Source of the DNA: Zelopaecilomyces penicillatus
Taxonomy: Eukaryota; Ascomycota; Sordariomycetes; Hypocreales; Pseudodiploosporaceae
Direction of reading: 5' to 3'
NCBI GenBank assembly: GCA_005765155.1
Contig: VCCP01000003.1
Coordinates: forward strand, 3,720,001-3,784,000
Length of the DNA stretch: 64,000 bases
The notes beneath the pieces are model-generated. The model saw nothing but the letters and a program-made list of their open reading frames with translations, was not told the origin of the DNA and ran no database searches. The translations under genes were made by a program, and so were the position numbers. Below, in pieces: positions 38,396 to 49,828 of the stretch; the stretch's first letter is position 1, and every line of letters begins with the position of its first letter.

Positions 38396-39303
38396 ATGCC
38401 GAAAGAGAAGAACTACAACCCTGTGCAAGCTCAGCGCAAGGCTGACAAGGCGAGGGAGGTGAAGAAAGGTGCGCGGCGACGAGGTTTGAAACAATTGCAC
38501 AACACGGCACTAACATTAGAAAAACAGGCAAGGCGGGAGCCCAGGATAGACGGAATGAAAAACTAGCACGCAAAAATCCGGATCGACTCCAGAAGCAGAT
38601 TGATGATCTGAAAGCTGTTGCGACAAGCGGCGGCAAGCTTACGCGACACGAAGAGCAAGTGCTGGAAGGGTTAGAAAAGGAGTTCAAGGCGGTGAGCAAG
38701 GCCAGAGATGCTCTGGGAGACAAAGCGCCAACCTTTAGCCGCTCCTGGGCGAGAGACGATAATTCAAGACCGTCGGGGGCACTGGGCAAGAGGAGGAGAG
38801 GATTCGGGGATGATTCAAGCATCGACGAGGACGTGTCGGAGGACGTGAGGCGGATACCTATGCCGCGCGACACGCCGCCACCAATTCCAAAGCCCGAGAT
38901 GGACAAGTGGTACGCTAAGCGCCGGGCAAAGAGGGACGCGGAGAATGCGGCACGGCGAAATAATGAACAAAACGACGACAATGAAGACGATGGCGTCCGC
39001 GGCAATCCGCACCGCAGGCAAACGCATCTACCAGAGGCCAAGACCGTATACGAAGCCAAGCCGATCATTCGAGATCTCCGGAAAGAGGCTGTGTCGGCCT
39101 TTGTGCCCTCCTCGGTGCAGATGAAGATGAACAAGGGTAAGGGCAAGGCCGGTTTAATTGAACCTGAGGAGGCGGACAGGCTGGAAAAGGAGGGCTACTT
39201 GAAGACGACAACGGGTACGGGACAGGGTCAAGACTCCTCAGCAGCTGGCGGCAATGTCGACGAGTCTCGAAACGTCACGATAGAGGACGTGGATGAAGAT
39301 TAA
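38396..39303 (+). CDS. WBP11-like pre-mRNA splicing factor
   Basis: CDS join(38396..38468,38528..39303), 282 aa. The 59-nt intron (GTGCGC...ACAG, branch CTAAC) joins MPKEKNYNPVQAQRKADKAR to GKAGAQDRRNEKLARKNPDR, restoring the conserved WBP11 N-terminal domain. LTRHEEQVLEGLEKE follows. The remainder is acidic and basic low complexity with a short PPPIPKPEM proline stretch (the animal protein's proline motifs bind WW/PQBP1 domains) and an Asp/Glu-rich tail. WBP11 family members are nuclear spliceosome-associated proteins. The conserved N-terminal domain gives a firm family call; a specific fungal role is not known to me. Read-through of the intron would give a truncated 56-residue product. Confidence 0.88.
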
Positions 39304-41336
39304 CACTGGATGGGGGTTCATAATGTGTGGGTTTTTCTTTTCTCTCAAAAAGTCATTGGCGCGGCGCAATATGATGTGTAGGTTACTGGATACTGTATAG
39401 TTTTTTTTTTAAACAGATCTCTGAGCGGATAGAATTAGCAATAGTCTGAGAACAAGTTTCATTTGAGAAACATTTTGTGAGCGTTTGATGAGACAGTTGT
39501 AACGTTTACATGTAACGCTGAGTTTGCGGAGGACTTCAAGAATTTACAAACTAGGTAAGTCATCTTGAGGGTCGCATAACTACAATTCAAGCACTTTATA
39601 GCTAAGTTTTGAGATGTGGTATTAAAGACTAACTTTCCCAAAAAGCAGCCATACTAGAGTCTCTGATGTATGTCAATTGACGATTGGTCATGAGTTATCA
39701 TTGTTAGCTTAATATGAGCATCGGCATTACTGAAGCACATGAACTCTCTTGAAATACTTATGACCCTGTGATTGCCTAGCCTTGTGTAGTATCAAATGCA
39801 TATTGTGTACTAAGCCAACGCGATACTCGTAATAGAGATCAAGTACTCATATAGCAAGTAAATCCATCAACTATTGCTTCTGCGGCAACACCATAGTCAT
39901 CACCGTCACGAAACGTAGATAGCGAATAACAAGGAGGTAGTTGACTAGTGGGACAATAGCTGTAGAGAAATGCGATGGGCATGTTGCTCTTTGTGTGTCA
40001 TGTGGAATATGTGGTTGCTCCATGAGAGTTGCTGGGAGATTGGACTTGCCTGAGTCTGCGGATGATTGCCTGCTCTTACCCAACTATCCAGTTCTGATTA
40101 ATCCCACGAGAATATTACCATATAATAAAAAGTGATGCCGATCCATCAATGCCCCATCGCATTTAGCTATACATTCAACCCGGTTACGGCCCCCGCATCT
40201 GAGGCAAAGGACGATGTCTTTTCTGCCGGAAAACTGGCTTTGGTAGGTGTTCCATCTCAACCGACCCCTTTCTCAGCATAGAGTTATGCTGTTTAGTCAG
40301 GCAATTGTAGATAATTCCCATTAGTTGCCAACAGTAAGACTTACCATTGCCTTCTGGGGGATCTAGTTAATTAAATTGGTTCTACCCAGGATGTCTGCGG
40401 CAGTCTCCGCCCGTCGCCCGGCTCCGTGCCAACAACGACCGGGTTAAGAACTAGTAAAACCAAGCATAGTGGATAATCCGAAAAAAGAAGAAAGGAAAAT
40501 TCATTTCTTCAATGAGAGAAGGGAGAGAAAACTACAGAGCATCACAATGACAACTCACTCATAATTCGAAATATCGTCATATGGTCACCTACAGTTTACA
40601 ACACTGCCATCAAAACACATTGAAGACTGCAAAGTTTGTATATTGATAACAATTCTCACAAATTAAAATCCCAACACATGACCCCCCCTCCCGGCCGGCA
40701 ACGATCTAGTGTGGATGCTGACTCGGCCGACGGGGGGGGGAGCGCTTTTTGGGGGCCAGCCAAGCCAAGTTTGGGTTCGCATTCAGCCAATGTTGTAACA
40801 AATGACACTCGTAGTAGGTAATGTTTAACGTAATAATTTGAGTGTTGCGTCGGAGGACGGAGCCCACAATTCACGGAAAAGCGCAGGCCATCAAAGTCCG
40901 ATGTGCGGCGGGGCATAATATAACATAAGGTAATTGACCAACAAACGGCTTTGGTCCTAGGAATCCAGGATGTTGTTTGTTTGTATGTTTGGGGCCCATG
41001 TTTCTTGTGACTAACAACAATAGGAAATACAACCTGGAGGGTTTTTTTTTTCCGCCCCTCTAAGCGGAAACGGTACGGTGACGACATTCTTTTTTTTTTT
41101 TGGTTTTTAGTTTCTTTCTTTATTCCCGTTTTCTCTTCTTCTTTTTCTCTTTTTCTTTTCTTTTTGCCTATCTTCGTTTCGCCCGTGTATGATTGTCCAT
41201 GTGGTTGTCTGTCTATTCTCTTCCCTTGTTTTCATGTGAAGTGAAAGATTGAGTGAAGATTTGAGTTTGCTCCCAGAAACTCTCGTTCTCTAATAAAAGG
41301 GAGAAAAAAAAAGAGTCAAAAACCCACAAAGACAGC
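39304..41336. other. Intergenic interval upstream of the MFS gene
   Basis: 2.0 kb without a supported gene, AT-rich in its left half. The pyrimidine tract at 41088-41166 sits about 170-250 nt upstream of the MFS start codon. Confidence 0.45.
41088..41166 (+). promoter_or_regulatory. Pyrimidine-rich promoter tract of the MFS gene
   Basis: About 79 nt composed almost entirely of T and C on the coding strand. CT tracts immediately upstream of transcription starts are common in filamentous fungal promoters; function here is inferred from position. Confidence 0.4.
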
Positions 41337-42753
41337 ATGGACGTGCATCAGGTCAATTCGCGGGCCATCCACGACACCGACCCCGAGCTCGTATTCCCCA
41401 CCACTGACAACGACAACAACCCTGGTGGCGATAACCTCGAAAAGCGACAAACAGTCAGATCCACCGCCTCGTATGAAGAAACCTACCCCGAGGGCGGCAC
41501 CAGAGCATGGCTCGTCGTCTTGGGCTCCTGGTTCGCCATGATTGCCTCCATGGGCCTGATGAACAGCGTTGCTGTCTACCAAGCCTACACGCTGAGCCAT
41601 CAGCTCAAGGGCCACAGCGAGGGCACTGTCGGATGGATCTTTTCTATTTACACGTTTTTGGCGTTTTTCGGCGGTGTTTACACGGGTCCTGTTTTTGACA
41701 AGTATGGCCCGACGTGGCTGGTCATTGCGGGTATTGCGTGTACAGTTGTTGCTCTGGTGGGCATGAGTTTCTGTACTGGTGAGTCGGGAATGCCCTCACT
41801 CATTTTCATTCACAATTGCAACCTAACATCTGTCATCACCAGAACTATACCAATTCATCCTATCCTTCGGTATCCTCGGCGGTCTCGGCACCTCACTCAT
41901 CTTCACCCCCTGCATCGCCGCCGTCGGCCACTGGTTCAAGACCCGACGAGGCTTTGCTACCGGCCTCGCCTCCACCGCCGGTGGCATCGGCGGCATCATC
42001 TTCCCGCTCATGCTGACTTCCCTCTTTGAAAAGATCGGTTACGGCTGGGCCACACGCGTCCTCGCCCTCATCTGTCTCGTCTGCGGTCTCATCGGCATCA
42101 GCCTCGTGCGATCGCGATTACCTCCCGCCAAGAACGCAACAGCACACCCGGATTTTCGCATTTTCCGCCAGATTCCCTTCTTGCTTACGACTCTGGGTGT
42201 CTTTATGCTCGAGTTTTCGCTCTTCATTCCGCTGACTTACATCTCGACCTACGCGCAGCACAAGGGCTTTAGCGAGACCTTTGCGTACCACCTGATCCCT
42301 ATCATGAACACCGGTTCCGTCATTGGTCGAGCCCTGCCTGGTTACTACGCAGATGTTGTTGGGCCTTTCAATGTCTGCATGTTCTCTATCCTGCTCTCTC
42401 TCGTCTCCTGCTTGTGCGTCTGGCTGCCTCTGGGCCACACAAAGGCCGGCATCATCATATTCTCGCTCCTCTTTGGCTTCGGCAGCGGCAACAGCATCGC
42501 CATCGCACCGGTCTGTATTGGCCGCATGTGCAAGACACAAGAGTACGGGCGGTACTACGCGACCACTTACACCGTAGTTTCCTTTGCCTGTCTGATTGGA
42601 GTGCCTATTGGCGGAAGCATCGTTCAGGCCAACGGTGGGGAGTACACAGCAGTCATCATCTTCACCGGCTGTATCTACGTTGGGTCTGCAGCATTCATGA
42701 TGGCCGCCAAAGTCTCGCAACTGGGCTGGAAGGGCTGGCTGGCAGCCTACTAG
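41337..42753 (+). CDS. MFS transporter, monocarboxylate-transporter-like family
   Basis: CDS join(41337..41778,41843..42753), 450 aa; the 64-nt intron is GTGAGT...CCAG. After a hydrophilic N-tail the sequence YPEGGTRAWLVVLGSWFAM opens transmembrane helix 1, the typical start of fungal MCT-like (Mch-type) permeases. The motif between helices 2 and 3 is GPVFDKYGPTWL. Helices 4-5 include the FTPCIAAVGHWFKTRRG and GLASTAGGIGG segments, and about 12 helices are expected in all. Members move monocarboxylates or other small metabolites; substrate cannot be read from sequence. The gene is not in an obvious cluster. It is preceded by a pyrimidine tract and transcribed towards CAB2. Confidence 0.9.
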
Positions 42754-43289
42754 AATCCTTTACGGTGGTTCTGATTGATTGCGAAAACAAAATCTCCGCA
42801 GGAAATCACCGTGGGTGGGGGTTGAGAGGACAAAATTGATTGACTAATTTATTGATACCTTGACTAATGATATCGGAGTTGGAAGGGCGTCATTGACAAG
42901 GCGCACCAAAAGTCTTTGCATGGTTGGCGTTTGTTATTCTGTTATTTCAGCATGGGTCATACCACGAATCTGGGGAACTTGGATACCCATATATCATAAA
43001 TCACAAACCATTGTTACCATTAGAACATTCCTTGATAGACAGATGGTTGTAGTTAACCGCATTGTAATTATGTGAAATAAATAATATCAATTGGCACCAG
43101 CGCTATCCGCAGGGTATCAGCACTCGCTCTGCATGTATATCCTACATACCTCGGACAATGGCTGTATTCTATGGGCCTAACAAAGGGTCCTAACATTGCC
43201 ATTTCATATTTTTTAAGGGGGGTATATCCTTTCCTTTCCTCATTGATCCCTGTGTCCTGCTAAAGGGACATCAACTTAACCTGATCTAC
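42754..43289. other. Convergent 3' region, MFS gene and CAB2
   Basis: 536 bases between convergent genes, AT-rich, with no coding feature. It presumably holds both 3' UTRs. Confidence 0.5.
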
Positions 43290-44420
43290 TCACTTCTTCT
43301 TGTAATTCGCAATGTGAAGATCATGTAACTTGGCCACGGCGGGGATAATCAGGGCCTCAATCTCCGACTCCGGTTCCTGTGAAGGCAGCTCATCTGCACG
43401 CAGCGGTCGGCCCTCGGCCTCACCCCAACCGCCTGTTCGTGGCACGCGAAGCCAATCGTCTTCGCGGCCAGGGCTGACAAAGACAACCTCCCATTTGCGG
43501 GTGGTCAGTAGGTTGCCAATAACCAGATGATGCTGGTAACGGTCGAGACTATAACGGGCCTTTGTGACCAGGATGGCCGGATCCGTCTCGAGCTTGTATG
43601 AGGTGATCATGCCCTCAGGGGCCCAGCCGTCGACAAGATTCTTGAGAAATTTGGGGACAGGGTCAAGATCAACAACAAGACTCTTGGAGCGAGGGACAGC
43701 GGGGGAGGCGTCAAAGTTATCAAACGCCTCATCGTCTTCCACCCGCTGCTTGGGCGTTTGCTTTTGCTGGTTGTTATCGGCCGTCTTATTTAGCAGCCGG
43801 GACACGTCTGTAGACTGAATCTTGTGCTCTGAAAGACGCTCCGGCGGCACGAAGAAATCAGATACGGCGGCAGCCAGATATAGCAGTCCAGAAGGTCCCA
43901 ATGGCCGCATCAGCTGGGCAATGACACGCAGCTCATGCAGGTAGTCACCAATAGTAACAAACGGCAGCATCAACAGCCTGTTCTCATCCTTGGCCTTCCG
44001 GTATCGACGCAGCACATGCAGCACCTTGCTGTCATCCTCATCACGAATACCCACAGTGCCATCAGCGCCCTCACGCAGCAGGTCTAGCAGACAGTCGGTC
44101 GAATGCGAATAGTGGCGCGAATAAGGCAGCAGACTGTGCTGCCGATGCAGAAAGATGACAGCATAGCCCGCCTCGAGAAAGTACTCGGCGCTGGTGGCGC
44201 CGCGCGTGCCAGCACTGAAGTTGTCGATGAAACGCACCGTCTGCTTCTCCAGAGGCACTGTCGTGCCGCCCGAAGTGATGAGCACGACGCGGCGGCCGGC
44301 GGCGGCGTGCGCCGAGATGAAAGCGCCGGCCTGAGCGGAGTGTGCGGCGAGCTGGCGCGGCGGCGGGTTGCTGCCGAAGTAGGCGTCCTCGGCCTCGATG
44401 GACTCGGCCGTGGACATCAT
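43290..44420 (-). CDS. CAB2: Phosphopantothenate-cysteine ligase
   Basis: Single-exon CDS of 376 aa, starting with two consecutive ATGs (44420 and 44417). The signature SGGTTVPLEKQTVRFIDNFS followed by AGTRGATSAEYFL is the nucleotide/substrate-binding N-terminus of eukaryotic PPCS. LLYLAAAVSDFFVP and the late VIGNLLTTRKWEVVFV segment are further family landmarks. The enzyme joins cysteine to 4'-phosphopantothenate in the second step of CoA synthesis from pantothenate. A charged insert around residues 210-245 (NKTADNNQQKQTPKQ) is longer than in animals, as in other fungi. The adjacent gene, transcribed on the same strand, is an acetyl-CoA transporter, so two CoA-linked functions are neighbours, although 0.7 kb apart. 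Confidence 0.94.
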   Translation of the reverse strand: MMSTAESIEAEDAYFGSNPPPRQLAAHSAQAGAFISAHAAAGRRVVLITSGGTTVPLEKQTVRFIDNFSAGTRGATSAEYFLEAGYAVIFLHRQHSLLPYSRHYSHSTDCLLDLLREGADGTVGIRDEDDSKVLHVLRRYRKAKDENRLLMLPFVTIGDYLHELRVIAQLMRPLGPSGLLYLAAAVSDFFVPPERLSEHKIQSTDVSRLLNKTADNNQQKQTPKQRVEDDEAFDNFDASPAVPRSKSLVVDLDPVPKFLKNLVDGWAPEGMITSYKLETDPAILVTKARYSLDRYQHHLVIGNLLTTRKWEVVFVSPGREDDWLRVPRTGGWGEAEGRPLRADELPSQEPESEIEALIIPAVAKLHDLHIANYKKK

Positions 44421-45106
44421 GATGGCGGGAGAGTTGGTGGGCTGAAGAAGATGGAAGAGATTGAAAAGTGAAGTGCTGGAGAGATGCAGAGCGGGATTTG
44501 CTCCAGAAAGCCAGATGGCAGTTGCGTCTTATAAGTTGCAACACCTGCCTGTGCTCATAACTACGAAGCAGCTCCCATCCCGGCCGCTGTACTTTGTCTG
44601 ACCCGAGTTTGAGAAGCTTACACTTTGAGGGCGGGCAGCCTTTTTGGGGATGAAGATCCATTTCCGTATTCACCCAATATCATAAAAATAAAAATAAAAG
44701 GAACAAGATGAAAAGGCACTGATCACCGTGCAAATGAGCATACTACTACCCTTACTTCTGCATCACCGAGATAACCATTTCAGTGCCAGCCAAGAAATGT
44801 CCGAGGTTCAGGACCCTGGAAGCCGCCGCACTACAGGCGCCAGTAGCAGGGTCGTTGCTGATTACTACAGGTGTTCATGGTGGGGTTGGTTCACTGAGCC
44901 AAGACACGCCGAGGCTCCCAAGGCGTTGAACTCGTCATGTATGATTGGGGGAAACCATCATCTTGATCGAATATTGATTCATAAACAGCTGTATGTGTAT
45001 ACGAAACAGCTCTCTACATACACATATCATACATACAGCATCAATAAATTGACATTAAGTATTTCAATTCTTTTTTGCCCTTTATTCTTTTCTTCATCAC
45101 CCCTCT
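44421..45106. other. Interval between acetyl-CoA transporter and CAB2
   Basis: 686 bases containing the CAB2 promoter and leader and the 3' UTR of the transporter, both on the minus strand. No gene seen. Confidence 0.5.
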
Positions 45107-46888
45107 CTACTGCTTGCTCCCTGCCAACCTCCACGCCCGCATCGGTAGGCTCTGAAGATGCAGCACCTTGGGTCTAATGTACCACACAAAGGTGGCAATT
45201 CCGAATGCGACACACAGAATGTTGACCATGTAGTATCCGTCATGAAGCGTTTCGCATGTTCCACCTCCGTTCTCGCATCTTTCCTTCTCGGCCTGCAGCG
45301 CGCACGAAAAGGCCTCTGTGACAAGGGGTCCCTTGAGGCCATCCATCTTAACCCGGCTTGGGCGACATGAGGCAACGGTAAAGGCATCGACCAGTCGTAG
45401 GACAAAGTATCGGGGGAAAGTGCCGCCCAAATTAGAAACACTATCAGATTCAGTCAGTTAGCATTGACAAGATAACGCCTTCAGTTAGCAATGGATACGA
45501 TTATCAACTTACGTTGCGAGGAGTGTCATGTAGGTGCCTCCGATGACAGGATCCGAGACCTTGGCATGGAATGCAGACACTGCCACAAACATGATGGTGT
45601 TGGTAAATGTGGAGAAGATGTGGGAACCAATAACCACCAAAAGGTACCATGCCGTGACTCCCTGCTGTGGGAAGATGGCCACGCTGATCTGAGCTACGAC
45701 AGCAGCAGCCAGACGGCCCACAAAGCCCCAGCACCAGAGTCGCATAGGCGTGTACTTTTGCGACCACATGCCGGCATAGTACCCCAAACCAATCTCAAAC
45801 GGAAAGTCAATCAGAACCGTGAGCGCCATGTTGTCCTTTCCAAAGCCCTTGTCAAGAAGCTTGAGATTCGTCACTCCGTCGTTGGCCTGGAAGCCAATCT
45901 TGGCGATAAGGTGCACAATGATAATGGTCTGCACATTGGGTAGCTTCAAGATGCCCCACATGATGCGATACACATCCCAGACTCCATCCTCGTTCTGTGA
46001 CTTTTCCTCACGCTTCAGGAACGCGAGTCCGATCGTGACAACAATATATGCCCATCCCCAGAACTTCAGATAGCCGCCGAGCGAGACCAGACCCTCTTCC
46101 GTGGGCACAGTCCTAAACCATTTGTTGGCAAAGTCAGATGCGTTTAGAGCCAAGAAGACGGTATACGATAAAAATTGGCCTGCAGTCAAGCCAACCGTTT
46201 GCGCTGTGGATGCGTACGACACGTTCCCAGGAGACAGCAGTGTGAGTGCCCAGCCGTCCACAGCAATATCCTGTGTCGCACACATGAGAACCAAGAAAAA
46301 CCACCACAACATAAACGTCCAGACAGTTGGCCCGCCAGGCTTTCCTGTTGTTGCCATCATCTCTTCAACATGTGAGCCCAGATACAGCATTCCAAAGCCC
46401 GACAGGAACTGAATCGGAACGATCCATGTCTTGCGCCGTCCAAAACGAGAGGACCAAACAGCATCGACAAAGGGGCTCCATAACAGCTTCAGCGAGTAAG
46501 GATACGACGCCAGGCTAAAGGTTCCAATTTCACCATACGACATGTGATTTTTGAGCAGGAAGGGCACAGATCCCATCGCAAGGCCCATAGGAATGCCCTG
46601 CAGAAAGTAGAGCAGCACAAGTAGTAGGAAGTTCCGCTGGTCCTGGACAGGCAGCTCGAAGAAGCCCAGGTTTTCCGAAGTCGGCGTCTTGGGAACAGGG
46701 TCGTCGAGAGTAAAGGACTCGCGTGAAATGTGGTTCGCCGTGATGTTCTCCGAGTTGTTATTGTTGGCAGCCTTGCGCCGCATCTCTACCCCGCCGTTCA
46801 TCGTGCCGTTCGCTTCCTCTTCCTTTATCGAAAGGGGAGGTGGCCGCTTCGATTTGGGCGAGTGGGGACGTCTGGCGCGGGCACCCAT
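45107..46888 (-). CDS. Acetyl-CoA transporter, SLC33A1/AT-1 family
   Basis: CDS complement(join(45107..45440,45513..46888)), 569 aa. The 72-nt intron is GTAAGT...GATAG with branch CTAAC. A basic and Ser/Pro-rich N-tail precedes LLVLLYFLQGIPMGLAMGSVPFLL, the hallmark first helix of AT-1. Further landmarks are LWSPFVDAVWSSRFGRRKTW, TQDIAVDGWAL, and the late AKVSDPVIGGTYMTLLAT/VSNLGGTFPRYFVLRLVD segment, which spans the intron. Eleven to twelve membrane helices are expected. Animal AT-1 imports acetyl-CoA into the ER lumen for protein acetylation; the fungal member is assigned by family only. It is divergent from CENP-O across a 1.0-kb promoter. Confidence 0.93.
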
Positions 46889-47925
46889 AGGTCTTCCTTC
46901 GTAGTCGATCTGGTCGCAAACAAGTCTTGAAGATTAAAGAGTCTCCGAGGAGGGAAGGTAGGTAGTCGCCGGCAATCGAGCTGAGTCGAAGAGAAGTCTC
47001 ACTAGATCCGATTGATGCGACAGGATAGTGAAAATCCGGAAGGGCGAAAGTACGCTAACAGCAGTATTTTCTAGGGATGAAGTAGCAAGGGGAGAAAGAA
47101 AATGTAACAAAAATGGGGGCGCCCAAGAAAGATTGTGGACGTTATCGGAAGCGCATAGGCAAAGTTTAAAATGGAAAGAAAGAAAAAAAGATAAGATAGC
47201 TTTGGCAGTGGGAACGAACGGTGGTCTCGAATCAGGCACCGAAAACGAAGGTGTGGCGGGTCGCCGAAGGGCAGCGATCAACAGACGTCAGCAATGCTAC
47301 CGTGGCCTCAAAACGCTTAGAAATGCGTGGTTGCCAGTGGTGTGTCAAGAAAAGGTGTGTGTGTGTATATAGAAAGAATTACAACTCGAGTCACGAGGAC
47401 TGGCAAAAAGAGTGTGTGAAAAGAGGGAAGAAAACCGATGTTCTTCACAAAGGCATAGCGACCAACTCACTTCAGCATGAAGCCTAGATAGAATAACCCA
47501 ACTGCAGGTCCTGAATTGCTTGTTGGAGGTTGGATGGAGGAGGGTTCACGGGCATAATTAATTACTGAGACGCCAATTCTCTCTCCCTTTCTCTCCCACT
47601 TCTCCTGTGGCGGCTGAAAGGACCCCTTGCCAAGCGTGCTGCTTACTGACTGGGCGTGATTCGGTCGCAGCCGGAAGAAGAGAAAATGCGGGCACTGTTA
47701 CAGCTGCAAGGGACCTGCGCTAATGCGGGGGAGGGGAGCTTGGTCCTGTTCGGGTCGTCGCCCGCTGGAGACTTTCTTTATCTTATCGTATCTTATCGGC
47801 TTGTGACGACGGACAACAGACGCAAACGCGCCCCTCGTTAACGCCATCCAGGTGCATGCATTCATTCATCCATTCATCCATTCACGAATCAGGGTGTGAT
47901 CGCGAACAGCCGCACAGCACGCATC
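46889..47925. other. Divergent promoter interval, acetyl-CoA transporter and CENP-O
   Basis: 1.0 kb with no gene. A CATT/CATC tetranucleotide microsatellite at 47859-47884 sits just before the CENP-O start. The TTATC repeats near 47775 are also notable. Confidence 0.5.
47859..47884. repeat. CATT/CATC tetranucleotide microsatellite
   Basis: Imperfect CATTCATC repeat ending 42 nt before the CENP-O start codon, so probably in the 5' leader. Confidence 0.85.
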
Positions 47926-48557
47926 ATGGCTTCCACCACAGAGGATGTGGCATTGACAGAATCAGAAATTATTGATGAGGAGATTTTGACATTAAAACAA
48001 GAAGGCAGGTCTTGAAAAATCAACTTGTCACAGCTGACGAAACCCTTACACGCGCCGTTACATGGCAGTGCTAACCTCATCACCAGCGGCCGCATTGCGC
48101 AAAGCCCTCAAAGTCGAGTGCTCGACAATCCTATCTGCACCTTCGACGTCAAATATGCTACGCTCATCATCATCACGGTCCTCTTCAACAACTCTCCTCA
48201 GAAAGCCCGTCGCCGCCACCGAGTCACCACAGGAGAAGCTTCTCAGCCGATCCGTACAACAGAACGCGTACATGCAGCAATGTCTCTACCGAATAGCCAC
48301 GTCAGTCACATCATTCAAAGTTCACGACCCGGATCCAAATGCCGTTGATGGAGGACACGTCCTGGGGTTACGGTTCGAGATCATGTCCAAGGGACAGTTC
48401 CTCAAGCCATACTATGTTATGCTAAACCGACCATTCGCTGATTCAAAACATCTTCGCGTCCATCGCCACACCATCCCACCCGCGATCCCTCTCTCAGGCC
48501 TCGCTGCCAGACACCTACCCAGCCCCAAACCAGAGAGCGATAGCACGTCACCACCCC

Positions 48558-48595
<38 letters not shown>

Positions 48596-48952
48596 GACCT
48601 CGATCGATTCGTACGAGTTTTGAGACGAGAAATCATAAGATATCACAACCGGCTCGGCGTATCAGCTGATCTCAGAAGAGCGCTGGGTCTGCATAACCTC
48701 GGGGATCCAGAAGACTTGGCGTCCAATAATATTGTGGATGTCGGCATTGCGGATATTGAGGCGAAACAAATCAGGTTAACATGGGCGGACGAGAGGAGCG
48801 GGCGCCTAGTTATGGATGATGACGGCAAAGTAAAGAAACTCATGATTTTTGGCACAGATGGACGAGATTGGGAAACGACAAAGGAGTTGTTTGGGAATTA
48901 CCAGCGCATTGAAGACTTTGCGCAGAAGTTGGAAGCATATGCAAGCGGATGA
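47926..48952 (+). CDS. MCM21: Kinetochore protein CENP-O/Mcm21
   Basis: Proposed CDS join(47926..48004,48069..48952), 320 aa. The body is CENP-O-like: NAYMQQCLYRIATSVTSF, HVLGLRFEIMSKGQFLKPYYVML, then DLDRFVRVLRREIIRYHNRL and a C-terminal DIEAKQIRLTWAD region. The acidic N-terminus (LTESEIIDEEILTLKQE) fits the family's short coiled-coil start. The intron must restore frame: no GT donor does so, but GCAGGT after AAG at 48005 does, with branch CTGAC and acceptor GGCAG, so a GC-AG intron of 64 nt is inferred. A poly-Gln tract (13 CAA codons, 48557-48595) lies in a linker. Mcm21 belongs to the COMA/CCAN inner kinetochore complex that links centromeric chromatin to outer kinetochore. Confidence 0.85.
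48005..48068 (+). other. Probable GC-AG intron of CENP-O
   Basis: The donor reads AAG|GCAGGT, close to the accepted GC-donor consensus. A CTGAC branch motif lies about 35 nt before the GGCAG acceptor. Splicing gives continuous frame; the overlapping GT at 48009 leaves the wrong phase. Confidence 0.65.
48557..48595 (+). repeat. CAA microsatellite encoding poly-Gln in CENP-O
   Basis: Thirteen pure CAA codons. The lack of CAG interruptions suggests the tract may vary in length between isolates. Confidence 0.9.
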
Positions 48953-49828
48953 GAAGAAAGTCAACCACAACGTACGGGATAAGATGAGAATGAAGGGATA
49001 GCTCTATCTACAAATGGGAGCCATTTTTAGCAACGAAGGTTCAAGGTCTTTACCAACAACGCGTTTTGCCAACAAGCTACTGCGATGATAACCACAGGGG
49101 TTGTTTTGAGTACAACATACATTGCCGTAGCGATTTTTGAAGGGTGAAGATTTGCCTGGACTTCAAAATGTTGTGAGGAGCTATATCGACCGTATATGCC
49201 GCTAACATTTTATGAATACATCATGATCAATCTAAGCGATAATTGGTCTTCTCCATTGTGCAGTCAGAATGTACCTCTCGGCATGTATATGCATTGGCAG
49301 ACAAGGAGCAAGTGTATATGCAAGTCACGCCGAAGCATGGACAAAGGCTCTACACGAGCAGTCCACTCAGCTCTACAGTACGAAAAATGGGTTTGTGATC
49401 TTATTAACCATTAGGATTTGAAATGACAAATTAAAGTTTGAATATGAGAGAAAGTGACTGGATTCTGATTGTTTCAGTCACAAAGGTCACCAGAGAAATA
49501 GAGGCAAACGATCAAATTATGACACAACAAATTAAATTCTGCGATCTGCAACACTCTAGTATAAATACAACACAGTCAGACATATGCGCTTCAATGCTCC
49601 AAGCTTTCTCCTCGCCGTACGCTCAAATCCTCCTCTGTGACCCCGTTGACGACGTTGCCTGCTACACAGGGCAATCCAAACTAACTCGGCGAGAAATTAA
49701 AACAGATGTGCAATTGCAGGGGGGAATCCGCACGCCTGCACTAAAGATTTTCCATAACTCATGAAGATCCAGCTGAATGGGAATAAACAAATTCAAAAAC
49801 GTGCTATTGCTTCCAGATGAAGAGATGT
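48953..49828. other. Convergent 3' region, CENP-O and repeat protein
   Basis: 876 bases, AT-rich. A 108-codon ORF at 49438-49764 lacks any recognisable feature and is treated as chance. Confidence 0.45.
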
